Origin: BOG-908 sp963751795
Lineage (GTDB): Bacteria > Pseudomonadota > Alphaproteobacteria > Acetobacterales > Acetobacteraceae
DNA: 64,000 nt
NCBI GenBank assembly: GCA_963751795.1
Contig: CAVVVI010000002.1
Location: 806,001 to 870,000, forward strand
Direction of reading: 5' to 3'
Below, one piece after another: positions 1 to 8,233 of this stretch; position 1 is the stretch's first letter; each line of letters opens with the position of its first letter. The translations under genes were made by a program, and so were the position numbers. The notes beneath the pieces were generated by a model. That model saw only the letters and a list, made by a program, of their open reading frames with translations. It had not been told where the DNA came from and searched no databases.

Positions 1-556
1 CCGCGAGCAGCACGAACAGATTGCCGGCGCTGGCCTCAGCCACGTCGCCTGCGGTGTTGAGCAGGATCGCCTCGTCGGCGCCGCGCGCCGCCGCCTCCTG
101 CCGGGCGAGGATGCTGTCGAGGTAGTTGAGCGACTTGATCCGCGACAGCGGCGAGTGCTCGTTGCGCCGGGTGGCCGCAGCGACGATGGCGCGGGCCGGC
201 GGCAGCGGCGGCGGCAGGGGCGCGGCGGTGATCAGCATGGTAGGCCGCGTGCCCGCCGGCGGCAGCAGCCCGCGCGGCGCCGGGCCGCGCGTCAGCGTCA
301 GCCGCAGCGCGCCATCCTGCCCGGCCAGCACGGTCCGGGCGGCCTCGGCCAGCGCATCGTCGGGCCAGGCGAGTGCCATGCCCAGCGTGGCGGCGCCGGC
401 GCGCAGGCGGGCCAGGTGGCGGGCGAAATGCAACGGCATGCCGGCGATGGCGCGCACCGTCTCGAACAGCCCGTCGCCGAGCAGCAGGCCGCGATCGGCC
501 GGGTTGATGCGGGCGGCGTGATCGGGCAGCAACCGGCCATCAAGCCAGAGCGTCAC
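1..556 (-). CDS. pabC: Aminodeoxychorismate lyase / class IV aminotransferase (3' end outside window)
   Basis: PLP-dependent fold-type IV enzyme, probably 4-amino-4-deoxychorismate lyase, which releases pyruvate to give p-aminobenzoate for folate. The visible 185 residues begin VTLWLDGRLLPDH and carry the family signatures GLLLGDGLFETV near residue 20, the lysine region SRIKSLNYLDS, and the cofactor-loop pattern GDVAEASAGNLF just before the cut. The GTG start overlaps the pabB stop in a GTGA junction, so the two are translationally coupled. The C-terminus is lost at the window edge. A branched-chain or D-amino acid aminotransferase has the same fold, but the pabB neighbour favours PabC. Confidence 0.85.
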   Translation of the reverse strand, partial: MTLWLDGRLLPDHAARINPADRGLLLGDGLFETVRAIAGMPLHFARHLARLRAGAATLGMALAWPDDALAEAARTVLAGQDGALRLTLTRGPAPRGLLPPAGTRPTMLITAAPLPPPLPPARAIVAAATRRNEHSPLSRIKSLNYLDSILARQEAAARGADEAILLNTAGDVAEASAGNLFVLLA

Positions 557-1917
557 GCCAGGCGGCCCAGCGCGCGCAGCAGCGGGCCGGCCTTGTCCAT
601 CATCTCGTCGTATTCGGCCGCTGGCTGGCTGTCGGCAACGATGCCGCCACCGGCCTGCAGCGTCACGCTGTCGGGCCCGATCGTGGCGGTGCGGATGGCA
701 ATCGCGCTGTCCATCGCGCCATCCCAGCCCAGCCACAGCATCGCCCCGCAATACGGGCCGCGCGCGGCCGGTTCGAGCTCGTGGATGATCTGCTGCGCGC
801 GGCGCTTGGGCGCACCGGTGACCGAGCCGCCGGGAAAGGCAGCGCGCAGCAGGCTTGCGGCCGTGGCCCCCGGGCGCAGCCGCCCCTGCACCGCGCTGAC
901 CAGATGGTGCACGCTGGCGAAGCTTTCGGCGCCCGCCAGCTCGGGCACCCGCACGCTGCCTGGGCTGGCTACCCGCGCGATGTCGTTGCGCAGCAGATCC
1001 ACGATCATCAGGTTTTCGGCGGCATCTTTCGGGCTCGCCAGCAATTCGGCGAGCAGGGCAGCGTCGCGGGCCGGATCGGCATCCCTGGGGCGGGTGCCCT
1101 TGATCGGCCGCGCCTCGATGCCGCCCTGGGCATCGACGGCCAGGAAGCGCTCCGGTGACACGCTGGCGATGGCGGTGTGGCCGCCGGTGTGCAGGAAGGC
1201 GCTGAACGGCGCCGGGCTGGCCGCGCGCAGCGCCCAATAGATGTCGGGTGCCGCCGTCCCCAGCGGGCGCGGTGCCACGAAGGCGGCCGTGATGTTGGCC
1301 TGGTAGATGTCGCCGGCCTCGATATAGGCGATCGCACGCGCCACCCGCGCCTGGTGGGTGGCCCGGCTCGCCTCTTCCCGCCACGCCAGCTGCACCGGCG
1401 CCGGCGTGTGCAGCCGCCCTTTGGCCAGCCGGTCCAGCACCATGCGCGCGCGCGTCGCGGCCCGCGCGGCCCGCCGCGCCGGGTCCATCTCCGGCAGGCC
1501 GGAGGAGATGAGCCACGCCCGCCCGCTCGCCGCATCGAAGGCGAGTACCAGATCGTAGAGCGCCAGGCTGAAGGCAGGGATGCCGGGCGGCCCAGCATGG
1601 CGTGGCACATCCTGCAGGGCGGCGCCGCATTCGTAGCCGATGAAGCCCACGGCGCCGCCGGCAAACGCCACCGGGGCTGCCGCCGCCGGCTGGCCGAAGC
1701 GTTGCAGGGCGCCCGCCAGCGCATCGAACGGGTCGCCGGCCAGAAGCTCGAACGGGTCGATCGCCAGGTAGCTGGTGCGGCTGCGCGGCCCGGCTGGCCC
1801 GCCGCTTTCCAGGAAGGCGGTGAACGGGGCGTTGCACCAGGCCAGGAACGCCTGCTCGGCGGGCATCGCCAGCGAGATGACGAAAGGCGGCCCGGCGGGG
1901 AACAGCGGCGCGCTCAC
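553..1917 (-). CDS. pabB: Aminodeoxychorismate synthase component I
   Basis: Chorismate-binding enzyme (454 aa) that aminates chorismate to 4-amino-4-deoxychorismate for folate synthesis. Visible motifs are RPIKGTRPR (Lys273), IVDLLRNDIARV and GSVTGAPKRRAQQI. The Lys in PIKGT is typical of PabB; anthranilate synthase TrpE has Ala there, so PabB is preferred. I chose the GTG at 1917 (VSAPLFPAG) because longer versions run back into the SCO gene, whose stop is at 1925. An ATG 17 codons further in is the alternative. It sits between the SCO gene and pabC with almost no spacing. No PabA glutaminase domain is fused. Confidence 0.9.
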   Translation of the reverse strand: MSAPLFPAGPPFVISLAMPAEQAFLAWCNAPFTAFLESGGPAGPRSRTSYLAIDPFELLAGDPFDALAGALQRFGQPAAAAPVAFAGGAVGFIGYECGAALQDVPRHAGPPGIPAFSLALYDLVLAFDAASGRAWLISSGLPEMDPARRAARAATRARMVLDRLAKGRLHTPAPVQLAWREEASRATHQARVARAIAYIEAGDIYQANITAAFVAPRPLGTAAPDIYWALRAASPAPFSAFLHTGGHTAIASVSPERFLAVDAQGGIEARPIKGTRPRDADPARDAALLAELLASPKDAAENLMIVDLLRNDIARVASPGSVRVPELAGAESFASVHHLVSAVQGRLRPGATAASLLRAAFPGGSVTGAPKRRAQQIIHELEPAARGPYCGAMLWLGWDGAMDSAIAIRTATIGPDSVTLQAGGGIVADSQPAAEYDEMMDKAGPLLRALGRLA

Positions 1918-1924
1918 CCGGGCA

Positions 1925-2509
1925 TCACGCGCCGGCTTGCAGCAGGTGGGCCGCCAGTTCGGCCGGCGACATGGCATCGTCGAGCAGTCCGGTGAAATGC
2001 CCGTCCGGCGCCATGACGTAGATGATGGAGCTGTGGTCCATCGCGTAGTCGCCGCCCGGCAGATCGTGGCGGCGGGCATAGACGTGGTAGAGCGACGCCA
2101 TGCGGTCCAGCTCGGCCGCTGTGCCGGTGAGGCCGATGAACTCCGGCCCGAAAGCATGGGCATAGGCGCCGATCACTGCCGGCGTGTCGCGCGCCGGGTC
2201 CACGGTGACGAACAGCACCCGCAGCCGTGCCTGCGCCGCGGGCGGCAGCTTGCCGATGGCGGCGGCAAGGTTGCTCAGCGTAGTCGGGCACACATCGGGG
2301 CAATGCGTGTAGCCGAAATAGACCAGCCGCCAGAGCCCGTCGAACGAGGCCTGGGTGCGCCGGTGGCCGTCGCCGTCAGTCAGCGTGAAGGGGCCGCCGA
2401 TCGCCGGGCCCTCCGCCGGGCCGCGCGGCTGCCGGATCGTCAACATCAGCCCCACAGCGACGGCCAGCAGGGCCGCGCCCGCGGCGATCAGCGTGGTGCG
2501 GCGCCGCAC
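1925..2509 (-). CDS. SCO1/SenC family copper chaperone
   Basis: Membrane-anchored thioredoxin-fold protein (194 aa) of the SCO family, which delivers copper to, or reduces, the CuA site of cytochrome oxidase. One N-terminal membrane segment (about residues 6-24) precedes the copper motif CPDVC (Cys70, Cys74), with the conserved distal His in YAMDHSS (His159). All three copper ligands are therefore present. It starts with GTG, 3 nt after the stop of the upstream PCuAC gene, so the two are coupled. Their joint presence suggests a CuA-type oxidase elsewhere in the genome, since the cyo oxidase in this window lacks CuA. Confidence 0.9.
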   Translation of the reverse strand: MRRRTTLIAAGAALLAVAVGLMLTIRQPRGPAEGPAIGGPFTLTDGDGHRRTQASFDGLWRLVYFGYTHCPDVCPTTLSNLAAAIGKLPPAAQARLRVLFVTVDPARDTPAVIGAYAHAFGPEFIGLTGTAAELDRMASLYHVYARRHDLPGGDYAMDHSSIIYVMAPDGHFTGLLDDAMSPAELAAHLLQAGA

Positions 2510-2512
2510 GCC

Positions 2513-2977
2513 TCAGCCCGCCGGCGCCGCGATGCCGATCGGCATCACGGGCGCGTCCACATGCACCCGGCCGGCATGGGCGAAAATGAGGTCGAGCCCG
2601 AGCCGGCTGCCGGCGCGCAGGCTGCCATGCAGGCCGGTCAGCATCAGGTGCAATCCGCCCGGCGCCAGCACCACCTTCTGGCCGGCGGGCAGGGCCAAGG
2701 CAGGCACGTCCGCCATGCCGGCCATGCCGCCGCCTCGCGTGCTTCGGTGCAGCATCACCATGCCGGCCGCCGGGCTGGCGGCACCCGTCAGCGTATCGGG
2801 CACCGGCGAGACGATGGTGAGGTAGGCCACGCCGCTATCCTGCCCGGGCACAGTCGCCCGTGCCCAGGCACCGGTGATCGCGGGCTGCGCCGCGGCGGTG
2901 CCGGCCAGCATGGCTAAGCCGGCCGCCCACACGACCGGGCGGTTTTGAAGGCGAAAACGATCCGGTCTAGAAGCCAT
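2513..2977 (-). CDS. PCuAC domain periplasmic copper chaperone
   Basis: Exported copper chaperone (154 aa, DUF461/PCuAC family) that hands Cu(I) to SCO or directly to CuA. A signal peptide ending about at TAAAQP precedes the domain. Copper ligands follow the family pattern: MVMLHRS, then Met residues in GGGMAGM, then GGLHLMLTGL. Start at ATG 2977; an internal ATG in the signal sequence is the alternative. It heads the minus-strand run PCuAC-SCO-pabB-pabC, and the 100-bp gap to the divergent gene at 3080 should contain its promoter. Confidence 0.88.
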   Translation of the reverse strand: MASRPDRFRLQNRPVVWAAGLAMLAGTAAAQPAITGAWARATVPGQDSGVAYLTIVSPVPDTLTGAASPAAGMVMLHRSTRGGGMAGMADVPALALPAGQKVVLAPGGLHLMLTGLHGSLRAGSRLGLDLIFAHAGRVHVDAPVMPIGIAAPAG

Positions 2978-3079
2978 TATTTGTCCTGCAAGCGATCCCG
3001 CTCTAACCCGCGCCGGTGATGTATGATGCCGGTGCTCCCCGGACAAAAGCCCCCCCACGGCCCGACAAGGACGCGCGCG

Positions 3080-4129
3080 ATGCCGAGGACGCCCACAACG
3101 CAGTCGATCACCCGGGCGGTGGAGGACATGGACGAGACCGAGCGCGCGCTGCACGACGTGCTGCTGCGTGTGTTGGGGCGTACCCCGAGCGACATGGAAC
3201 TGGCCAACTGGGGCGCGCGGCTCAGTGGCGATCTGAGCGCGCGAAAATTCATCGCGCAACTCGTGCGCAGCCGCGGCTACCTCGCCAACAGCGCCGTGCG
3301 CACCAAGAACCCGGCCGGCCATTTCTACTCGCCCGTTGTGGATCCCGACCAGGTGCGCGGCTACGTGGCGGCCAGTCAGGCGGCCGGCCTGGACGGGCTG
3401 CACGGCATCGACTTCCCGTTGCAGGCGATGGCCGATTTCTGGCGTGCCAACCTGGCCCATATCCAGGCCGCGCCGTTCGCCGCAACCGACGACGGCGTGC
3501 ACCGCTACTGCTACGATGGCGGCCCGTACAATGGTGGCGACGGCGTCGTGCTGTGGGCGATGATCAACCATTGCCGGCCGCGGCGCATCATCGAGATCGG
3601 CTCGGGCTATTCCTCGGCCTGCATGCTCGACACTGCCGATTACCTGCGCCTGGACGACTTCCACCTCACCTGCATCGATCCCAACCCCGAGCGCCTGTTC
3701 AGCATCCTGCGTCCGGACGATGCGCAGCGCATGACGATCCATCGCACCGGCGTGCAAGAGATCGACCTTGCGGTGTTCGACGCGCTGGAGCGCAACGACA
3801 TCCTGTTCATCGATTCCTCGCACGTGCTGAAGACCGGCAGCGATGTGCATTTCGAACTGTTCCATATCCTGCCACGACTGAAGCCGGGCGTGATGGTGCA
3901 TTTTCACGATTGCCGGTTTCCCATGGAATACACCGACCGCCAGATTTTCGTGAAAAACTACTCCTGGAACGAGGTATACGCTGTGCGCGCGCTGCTGATG
4001 TACAGCATCCGCTTCAAGGTGTTCTTCTATGGCAGCCTGTTCGCCACGCAGTTTCCCGCGCTGGCCGAGCAGTCGGCGCCGTTCCGCCGCAACAATGGCA
4101 GCGCCTTGTGGATTACCGTTCAGGGCTGA
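3080..4129 (+). CDS. DUF4214-like N-terminal domain fused to class I SAM methyltransferase
   Basis: A 349-aa protein. Residues about 20-70 (LLRVLGRTPSDMELANWG and following) resemble the DUF4214 repeat seen next to glycosyltransferases and in secreted proteins. The rest is a class I methyltransferase of the Methyltransf_24 type, with the glycine-rich SAM loop IIEIGSGYSSACMLDTA, the acidic residue ending strand 2 in LTCIDPNPERL, and ILFIDSSHVLKTGSDV. The substrate is unknown; a cell-surface glycan is a guess. Start ATG 3080 is chosen for an AAGGA box 8 nt upstream. An ATG at 3023 would extend it by 19 residues of poor quality. Confidence 0.75.
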   Translation: MPRTPTTQSITRAVEDMDETERALHDVLLRVLGRTPSDMELANWGARLSGDLSARKFIAQLVRSRGYLANSAVRTKNPAGHFYSPVVDPDQVRGYVAASQAAGLDGLHGIDFPLQAMADFWRANLAHIQAAPFAATDDGVHRYCYDGGPYNGGDGVVLWAMINHCRPRRIIEIGSGYSSACMLDTADYLRLDDFHLTCIDPNPERLFSILRPDDAQRMTIHRTGVQEIDLAVFDALERNDILFIDSSHVLKTGSDVHFELFHILPRLKPGVMVHFHDCRFPMEYTDRQIFVKNYSWNEVYAVRALLMYSIRFKVFFYGSLFATQFPALAEQSAPFRRNNGSALWITVQG

Positions 4130-4194
4130 TCTGCAGGGCATGATCGCGCACGCAGGACCGGGCCGGTGACATTGCATTCGGGCGGACCGGGCGC

Positions 4195-5127
4195 ATGACG
4201 TCGCTGGCCGGGCTTTCGCTGCGCGACCTGGATTACGCCGTGGCAGTGGCGCAGACGCGGCATTTCGGCCGTGCGGCGGAACGCTGCGGCGTCAGCCAGC
4301 CCGCGCTCAGCGAACAGATCCGCAAGCTGGAGGCGCTGCTCGGCGTGGCCTTGTTCGAACGCGGCCGGCGCGGCGTGCAGGTGACCGAGGCAGGCCATCC
4401 GCTGCTGGTGCAGGCCGAGCGCGTGCTGGCCGAGGCGCACGGGCTGCTCGAACTGGCCAGCGACGCCGCCGAGCCGCTGGCGCGCAGCCTGCGCCTGTCG
4501 GCCATCCAGACCCTTGGCCCGTACTATCTGCCGCATCTGGTGCGCCGCCTGCGCGCGGCACACCCCGAGCTGGCCCTGCGGCTGGAAGAGGGCCGCACCG
4601 CCGCTTTGCTCGACAGCCTGCGGGCCGGCGGCACCGATCTGGTGCTGGCCGCCCTGCCGCTGCCCGGCGAGGGGCTGATCACCGCGCCCCTGTTCGACGA
4701 GCCGTTCGTGCTGGTCTGCCCCGCCGGCCACCGGCTGGCCAGCCTGCCGCGCCTCAGCCTGCCCGATCTGGCCAGCGAGGGCCTGCTGCTCCTCGAGGAG
4801 GGCCACTGCCTGCGCGACCAGGCGCTTTCGCTCTGCGCCGGCGTGATGCCGGGTCTGCGGCATGCCACCAGCCTGGAGACGCTGTGGCACATGATCCTGG
4901 CCGGCGAGGGGTTCTCGCTGATGCCGGCGCTGAGCCTGGCGGCGCGGCCGGGCGTGGCCGAACTGGTGACCTGCCGTACGCTCGACGAACCCGAAGCCAG
5001 CCGCACCATCGCGCTGGCCTGGCGCAGCACCGACCCGCGCGCGCCGGTGTTCCTCGCCTTGGCGGCGCTGCTGCGCGATGCGCTGCCGGCCGGCGCGCGT
5101 CCGGTCGCGCCCGGAGCGCTGCGCTAG
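4195..5127 (+). CDS. oxyR: LysR-family hydrogen peroxide sensor OxyR
   Basis: Transcription activator (310 aa). The N-terminal winged helix-turn-helix (residues about 8-66, with CGVSQPALSEQIRKLEALLG) is followed by the LysR substrate-binding fold. The diagnostic OxyR redox motif is present: GHCLRDQALSLC, Cys205 and Cys214, the pair that forms the disulfide on H2O2 exposure, followed by ATSLETL. Both cysteines are kept, so it should be a working peroxide sensor. It is not next to a catalase or peroxidase here. Start ATG 4195. The downstream GGDEF gene begins about 35 nt after the stop. Confidence 0.92.
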   Translation: MTSLAGLSLRDLDYAVAVAQTRHFGRAAERCGVSQPALSEQIRKLEALLGVALFERGRRGVQVTEAGHPLLVQAERVLAEAHGLLELASDAAEPLARSLRLSAIQTLGPYYLPHLVRRLRAAHPELALRLEEGRTAALLDSLRAGGTDLVLAALPLPGEGLITAPLFDEPFVLVCPAGHRLASLPRLSLPDLASEGLLLLEEGHCLRDQALSLCAGVMPGLRHATSLETLWHMILAGEGFSLMPALSLAARPGVAELVTCRTLDEPEASRTIALAWRSTDPRAPVFLALAALLRDALPAGARPVAPGALR

Positions 5128-5161
5128 CCGTCCATTAACCGCCACTGTTCACATTGTCGGC

Positions 5162-6430
5162 GTGCAAACCGCCACCGCCGAGCAGATTGCCAGGGTCTGC
5201 CCGCCATTCCGCTGGCGGCTGACCAGCTGGCTCGCCAGTTCGCCGCTCGCTACGGGCGACGTGGCCGGCGAGCTGCGCGGCAGCCTGTTCAACCGCATGA
5301 CCTCGCTGGTGACCAGCGCGCTGATGATCTTTTCGCTGTCGTTGCTGATCGCGGGCCGCCACCCGACGCGGCCGATGCTGGCCTGGCCGGTGCTGGACGG
5401 GGCCGCCAGCCTGCTGCGCCTGGCCATCGTCGCGGCCATCGTGCGCCACCGGCGGCGCCATTCGGGCGAGGCGGCGCCGGGCAACAGCCTGCCGGATTGG
5501 TATGTGCTCTCCGGGCTGCTGTGGTGCGCCACGCTGGGCTACGGCACTGGCCTCTGCCTGGCATCCGGCGATGGCGCCATCGCCACACTGGGCGGGGTGA
5601 TGGCCATGGCCACCATGGCAGCACAATGCGGCCGGGTACCGGGGGCGCCGCGGATCGTCATCGCGCAGTTCGTGCTCATCGGCCTGCCGGTCTGCGCCGG
5701 CGCCGCCTGTGCACCGGACCGGTTCATGGCCTGTCTGGATGCCCTCGCCCCGGCCTACCTGCTGGCCATGGCCAGCATCAACGCGCAGCTGCACCGCGAT
5801 TTCGTCGAGCTGATGGCCACCCGGCTGGAGAGCCGGCAACAGGCGCTGCGTTGTGCGCTGACCGGCCTGCCGAACCGGCGGCTGTTCGACAGAACGCTGG
5901 CCCGCCTGCTGTCGGGCCGGAAGGGCCCGGAAAGCCCGGCCGAACTGCACGTCTTCTGCCTCGACCTCGACGGGTTCAAGGCCGTCAACGACACGTTGGG
6001 CCATCCGGTCGGCGACCTCCTGCTCCAGCAGGTTGCGCAGCGGCTGCAACGCCAGGTGCCCGAAGGCGCGATGCTGGCCAGGATCGGCGGCGACGAATTC
6101 GCCGTGGTCGCGCAGCTGCCGGGGGCCGCGCGCGCGGAAGCGGTCGCACAGCAGATGATCGGCTGCCTGCGGCCGTCTTTCGCGTTGAGCGGCGGCAATG
6201 TCGTGCAGATCGGCGTCAGCGTGGGCATCGCCAGCACGCAAGCCGGCGACCGCACCGCCGAGGCGCTGCTGGGGGCCGCCGATCAGGCGATGTATCGTGC
6301 CAAGCGCAGCGGCCGCAACCGGCTGCAATGGTGCGAGAACGCGGCCGATCATCAGCCTGCACCGCCGCGGCCTACACCCGCCGACTGGCATGCGCGGCCC
6401 GAGGCGCCTGCGGCCGCCCGAACGGGCTGA
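5162..6430 (+). CDS. Membrane-bound diguanylate cyclase (GGDEF)
   Basis: Predicted cyclic-di-GMP synthase (422 aa). The N-terminal half has about five to six hydrophobic segments (LVTSALMIFSLSLLI, YVLSGLLWCATLG, IATLGGVMAMATMAA, IAQFVLIGLPVC and others), then a GGDEF domain from about residue 220. LTGLPNRRLFDR, DLDGFKAVNDTLGHPVGD and the intact active site GGDEF (residues 309-313) are visible. The inhibitory RxxD site expected five residues before GGDEF is absent (PEGA there), so product inhibition by that route is unlikely. GTG 5162 is chosen because longer forms overlap oxyR; no strong ribosome binding site is seen. Confidence 0.88.
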   Translation: MQTATAEQIARVCPPFRWRLTSWLASSPLATGDVAGELRGSLFNRMTSLVTSALMIFSLSLLIAGRHPTRPMLAWPVLDGAASLLRLAIVAAIVRHRRRHSGEAAPGNSLPDWYVLSGLLWCATLGYGTGLCLASGDGAIATLGGVMAMATMAAQCGRVPGAPRIVIAQFVLIGLPVCAGAACAPDRFMACLDALAPAYLLAMASINAQLHRDFVELMATRLESRQQALRCALTGLPNRRLFDRTLARLLSGRKGPESPAELHVFCLDLDGFKAVNDTLGHPVGDLLLQQVAQRLQRQVPEGAMLARIGGDEFAVVAQLPGAARAEAVAQQMIGCLRPSFALSGGNVVQIGVSVGIASTQAGDRTAEALLGAADQAMYRAKRSGRNRLQWCENAADHQPAPPRPTPADWHARPEAPAAARTG

Positions 6431-6544
6431 GGCCTCGCTGGCCCGCGCAGGGTATGAGAACAGGCGCAGCGCCCGGGCGAGCCGCGCCGCGCCGCGCCCG
6501 CGCCACACGGCAGCTACGGCCAGCGCAGTTTCCGCGTCATGGGT

Positions 6545-7093
6545 TCACGCCACGCGGGCGGACTGTTCCGGCATGCCGCGATCGGCCCGTGGCGGGACTG
6601 CCGCCGCGCCGGACGCAGCCCCGGTCTCGAGCGTGCGCACCTCGCAGGCCGGCTCGGGTGCGGCGGCGCGCTGCGCCTGCGCGCGGTCGCGCATGGTCGA
6701 CAGGGCGGCGCGCGTGGTTGCCAGGCTTGCCGCGTCCAGCCCGGTGCACAGCGCCCGGGCCATTTCCGTCAGCTGCCGGTCGATCTCGCCCACCAGCGGG
6801 CGCGCCGCTTCGGTCAGGTGCAGCCGCCAGCAGCGCCGGTCGCCCGGGTCGGCACGGCGTTCCACCATGCCGCGGGCTTCCAGCCGGTCCACCAGGCGCG
6901 CCACCGTGATCGGCTCCACCTCCAGCGTCTCGGCCAGCTCCTTTTGCAGCAGGCCCGGCTGGGCTTCGAGGCGAATGATCAGCGTCCATTGGGCGCGCGT
7001 CATGCAATGGGCACGCGCACGGCGGTCGGCCTCGGTCCGGATCAGCCGGGCGAGCACGACGATGTCGGTCAGCAGGTCGCGCGTCGGGGTCAT
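6545..7093 (-). CDS. MarR-family transcriptional regulator
   Basis: Winged-helix regulator (182 aa). The MarR core is clear: RAQWTLIIRLEAQPGLLQ, then recognition helix ELAETLEVEPITVARLVDRL, then the wing RRADPGDRRCWRLHLT. A roughly 35-residue Ala/Pro-rich C-terminal tail is low complexity. Start ATG 7093. It is divergent from hpnA across a 116-bp AT-rich gap with repeated ATGATT boxes, so control of itself and perhaps of the hopanoid genes is a reasonable inference, not shown. The ligand is unknown. Confidence 0.85.
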   Translation of the reverse strand: MTPTRDLLTDIVVLARLIRTEADRRARAHCMTRAQWTLIIRLEAQPGLLQKELAETLEVEPITVARLVDRLEARGMVERRADPGDRRCWRLHLTEAARPLVGEIDRQLTEMARALCTGLDAASLATTRAALSTMRDRAQAQRAAAPEPACEVRTLETGAASGAAAVPPRADRGMPEQSARVA

Positions 7094-7100
7094 GTCAATA

Positions 7101-7132
7101 ATGATTTGGAACGTGTTGCGATGATTATCAAC
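7101..7132. promoter_or_regulatory. AT-rich intergenic site with direct ATGATT repeats (possible MarR operator)
   Basis: Between the divergent MarR and hpnA genes an AT-rich patch stands out from the GC-rich background. ATGATT occurs at 7101-7106 and again at 7121-7126, exactly 20 bp (two helical turns) apart. The second copy lies in the near-palindrome TGATTATCA (7122-7130). This fits an operator or promoter, but no experiment supports it and no consensus promoter pair at ideal spacing is evident. Confidence 0.35.
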
Positions 7133-7209
7133 CCGCGACGATTGCATCGCGCACCCGGGCCGCGCGCATGGGTTTGGGGTTTGGCCGCTGCATCGGCTAG
7201 GACGTCGTC

Positions 7210-8202
7210 ATGCCCCCGCCCCCCACCCTGGTCACCGGTGCCACCGGCTTCGTCGGCTCGGCCGTGGCCCGCACCCTGCTCGCGCGGGGCCACCGGTTGC
7301 GCCTGCTGGTGCGGCCGGGTGGCGACCGGCGCAACATCGCCGGGCTGGACGCCGAACTCGCCGTGGGCGACCTCACCGATCCTGCATCGCTGGCCGCCGC
7401 GGCTGCGGGCTGCCGCTATCTGGTGCACGTGGCCGCCGATTACCGCCTGTGGGTGCCCGATCCGGCGCGCATGATGCAGGCCAATGTGGAGGGCACGCGG
7501 GCGCTGCTGCTGGCCGCACAGTCGCGCGGCGTCGAGCGCATGGTCTATTGCAGCAGCGTTGCCGCGTTGGGCCTGGTGGGCGACGGCAGCGTGGCCGATG
7601 AGGACACGCCGGTGCATCCCGAAGCGATCGTGGGCGTCTACAAGCAATCGAAATACCACGCCGAGCAGGCGGTGCTGGCTTTGGTGCGCGAGCACGCGAT
7701 GCCGGTGGTGATCGTCAACCCGTCCACCCCGGTGGGCCCACGCGACATCAAGCCCACGCCCACCGGCAAGATGATCCGCGACGCGGCGCTGGGCCGCATG
7801 CCGGCCTTTGTGGAAACCGGGCTGAACATCGTGCACGTGGACGACGTGGCCGAAGGCCATGCTCTGGCACTGGAGCGCGGCGTGGTGGGCGAACGCTACA
7901 TCCTGGGCGGCGAGGATTACGCGCTGGGCGATCTGTTCGCGCTGGTCAGCCAGGTCGCCGGCCGCAAGCCGCCGCGCGTCAAGCTGCCGTTGGCACCGCT
8001 CTACCCGCTGGCGCTGGCCTGCGAGGCGCTGGCGCGGTTGGGCATCGAGCCGGTGGTGACGCGCGAGACGCTGGCGATGGCGCGCAAGAAGATGTTCTTC
8101 TCCAGCGCCAAGGCACGCGCGGCGCTGGGCTACGCACCCCGGCCTGCCATCGAAGCGGTGCGCGACGCGGTCGCCTACTTCACTCAAAGCGTGCCCGCGT
8201 GA
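7210..8202 (+). CDS. hpnA: Hopanoid-associated NAD-dependent epimerase/dehydratase HpnA
   Basis: Extended short-chain dehydrogenase family protein (330 aa) found at the head of many hopanoid clusters and annotated as a sugar epimerase; its exact reaction is unproven. The Rossmann motif TGATGFVG is at residues 9-16, and the catalytic YxxxK is YKQSK, with the upstream Ser in VYCSSVAALG. Start ATG 7210 has AGGA 7 nt upstream. First gene of the hopanoid run; hpnB follows after about 30 bp. Confidence 0.9.
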   Translation: MPPPPTLVTGATGFVGSAVARTLLARGHRLRLLVRPGGDRRNIAGLDAELAVGDLTDPASLAAAAAGCRYLVHVAADYRLWVPDPARMMQANVEGTRALLLAAQSRGVERMVYCSSVAALGLVGDGSVADEDTPVHPEAIVGVYKQSKYHAEQAVLALVREHAMPVVIVNPSTPVGPRDIKPTPTGKMIRDAALGRMPAFVETGLNIVHVDDVAEGHALALERGVVGERYILGGEDYALGDLFALVSQVAGRKPPRVKLPLAPLYPLALACEALARLGIEPVVTRETLAMARKKMFFSSAKARAALGYAPRPAIEAVRDAVAYFTQSVPA

Positions 8203-8233
8203 ACCGCGCCCGTCGGCGCCCGCACGCGGCAGT

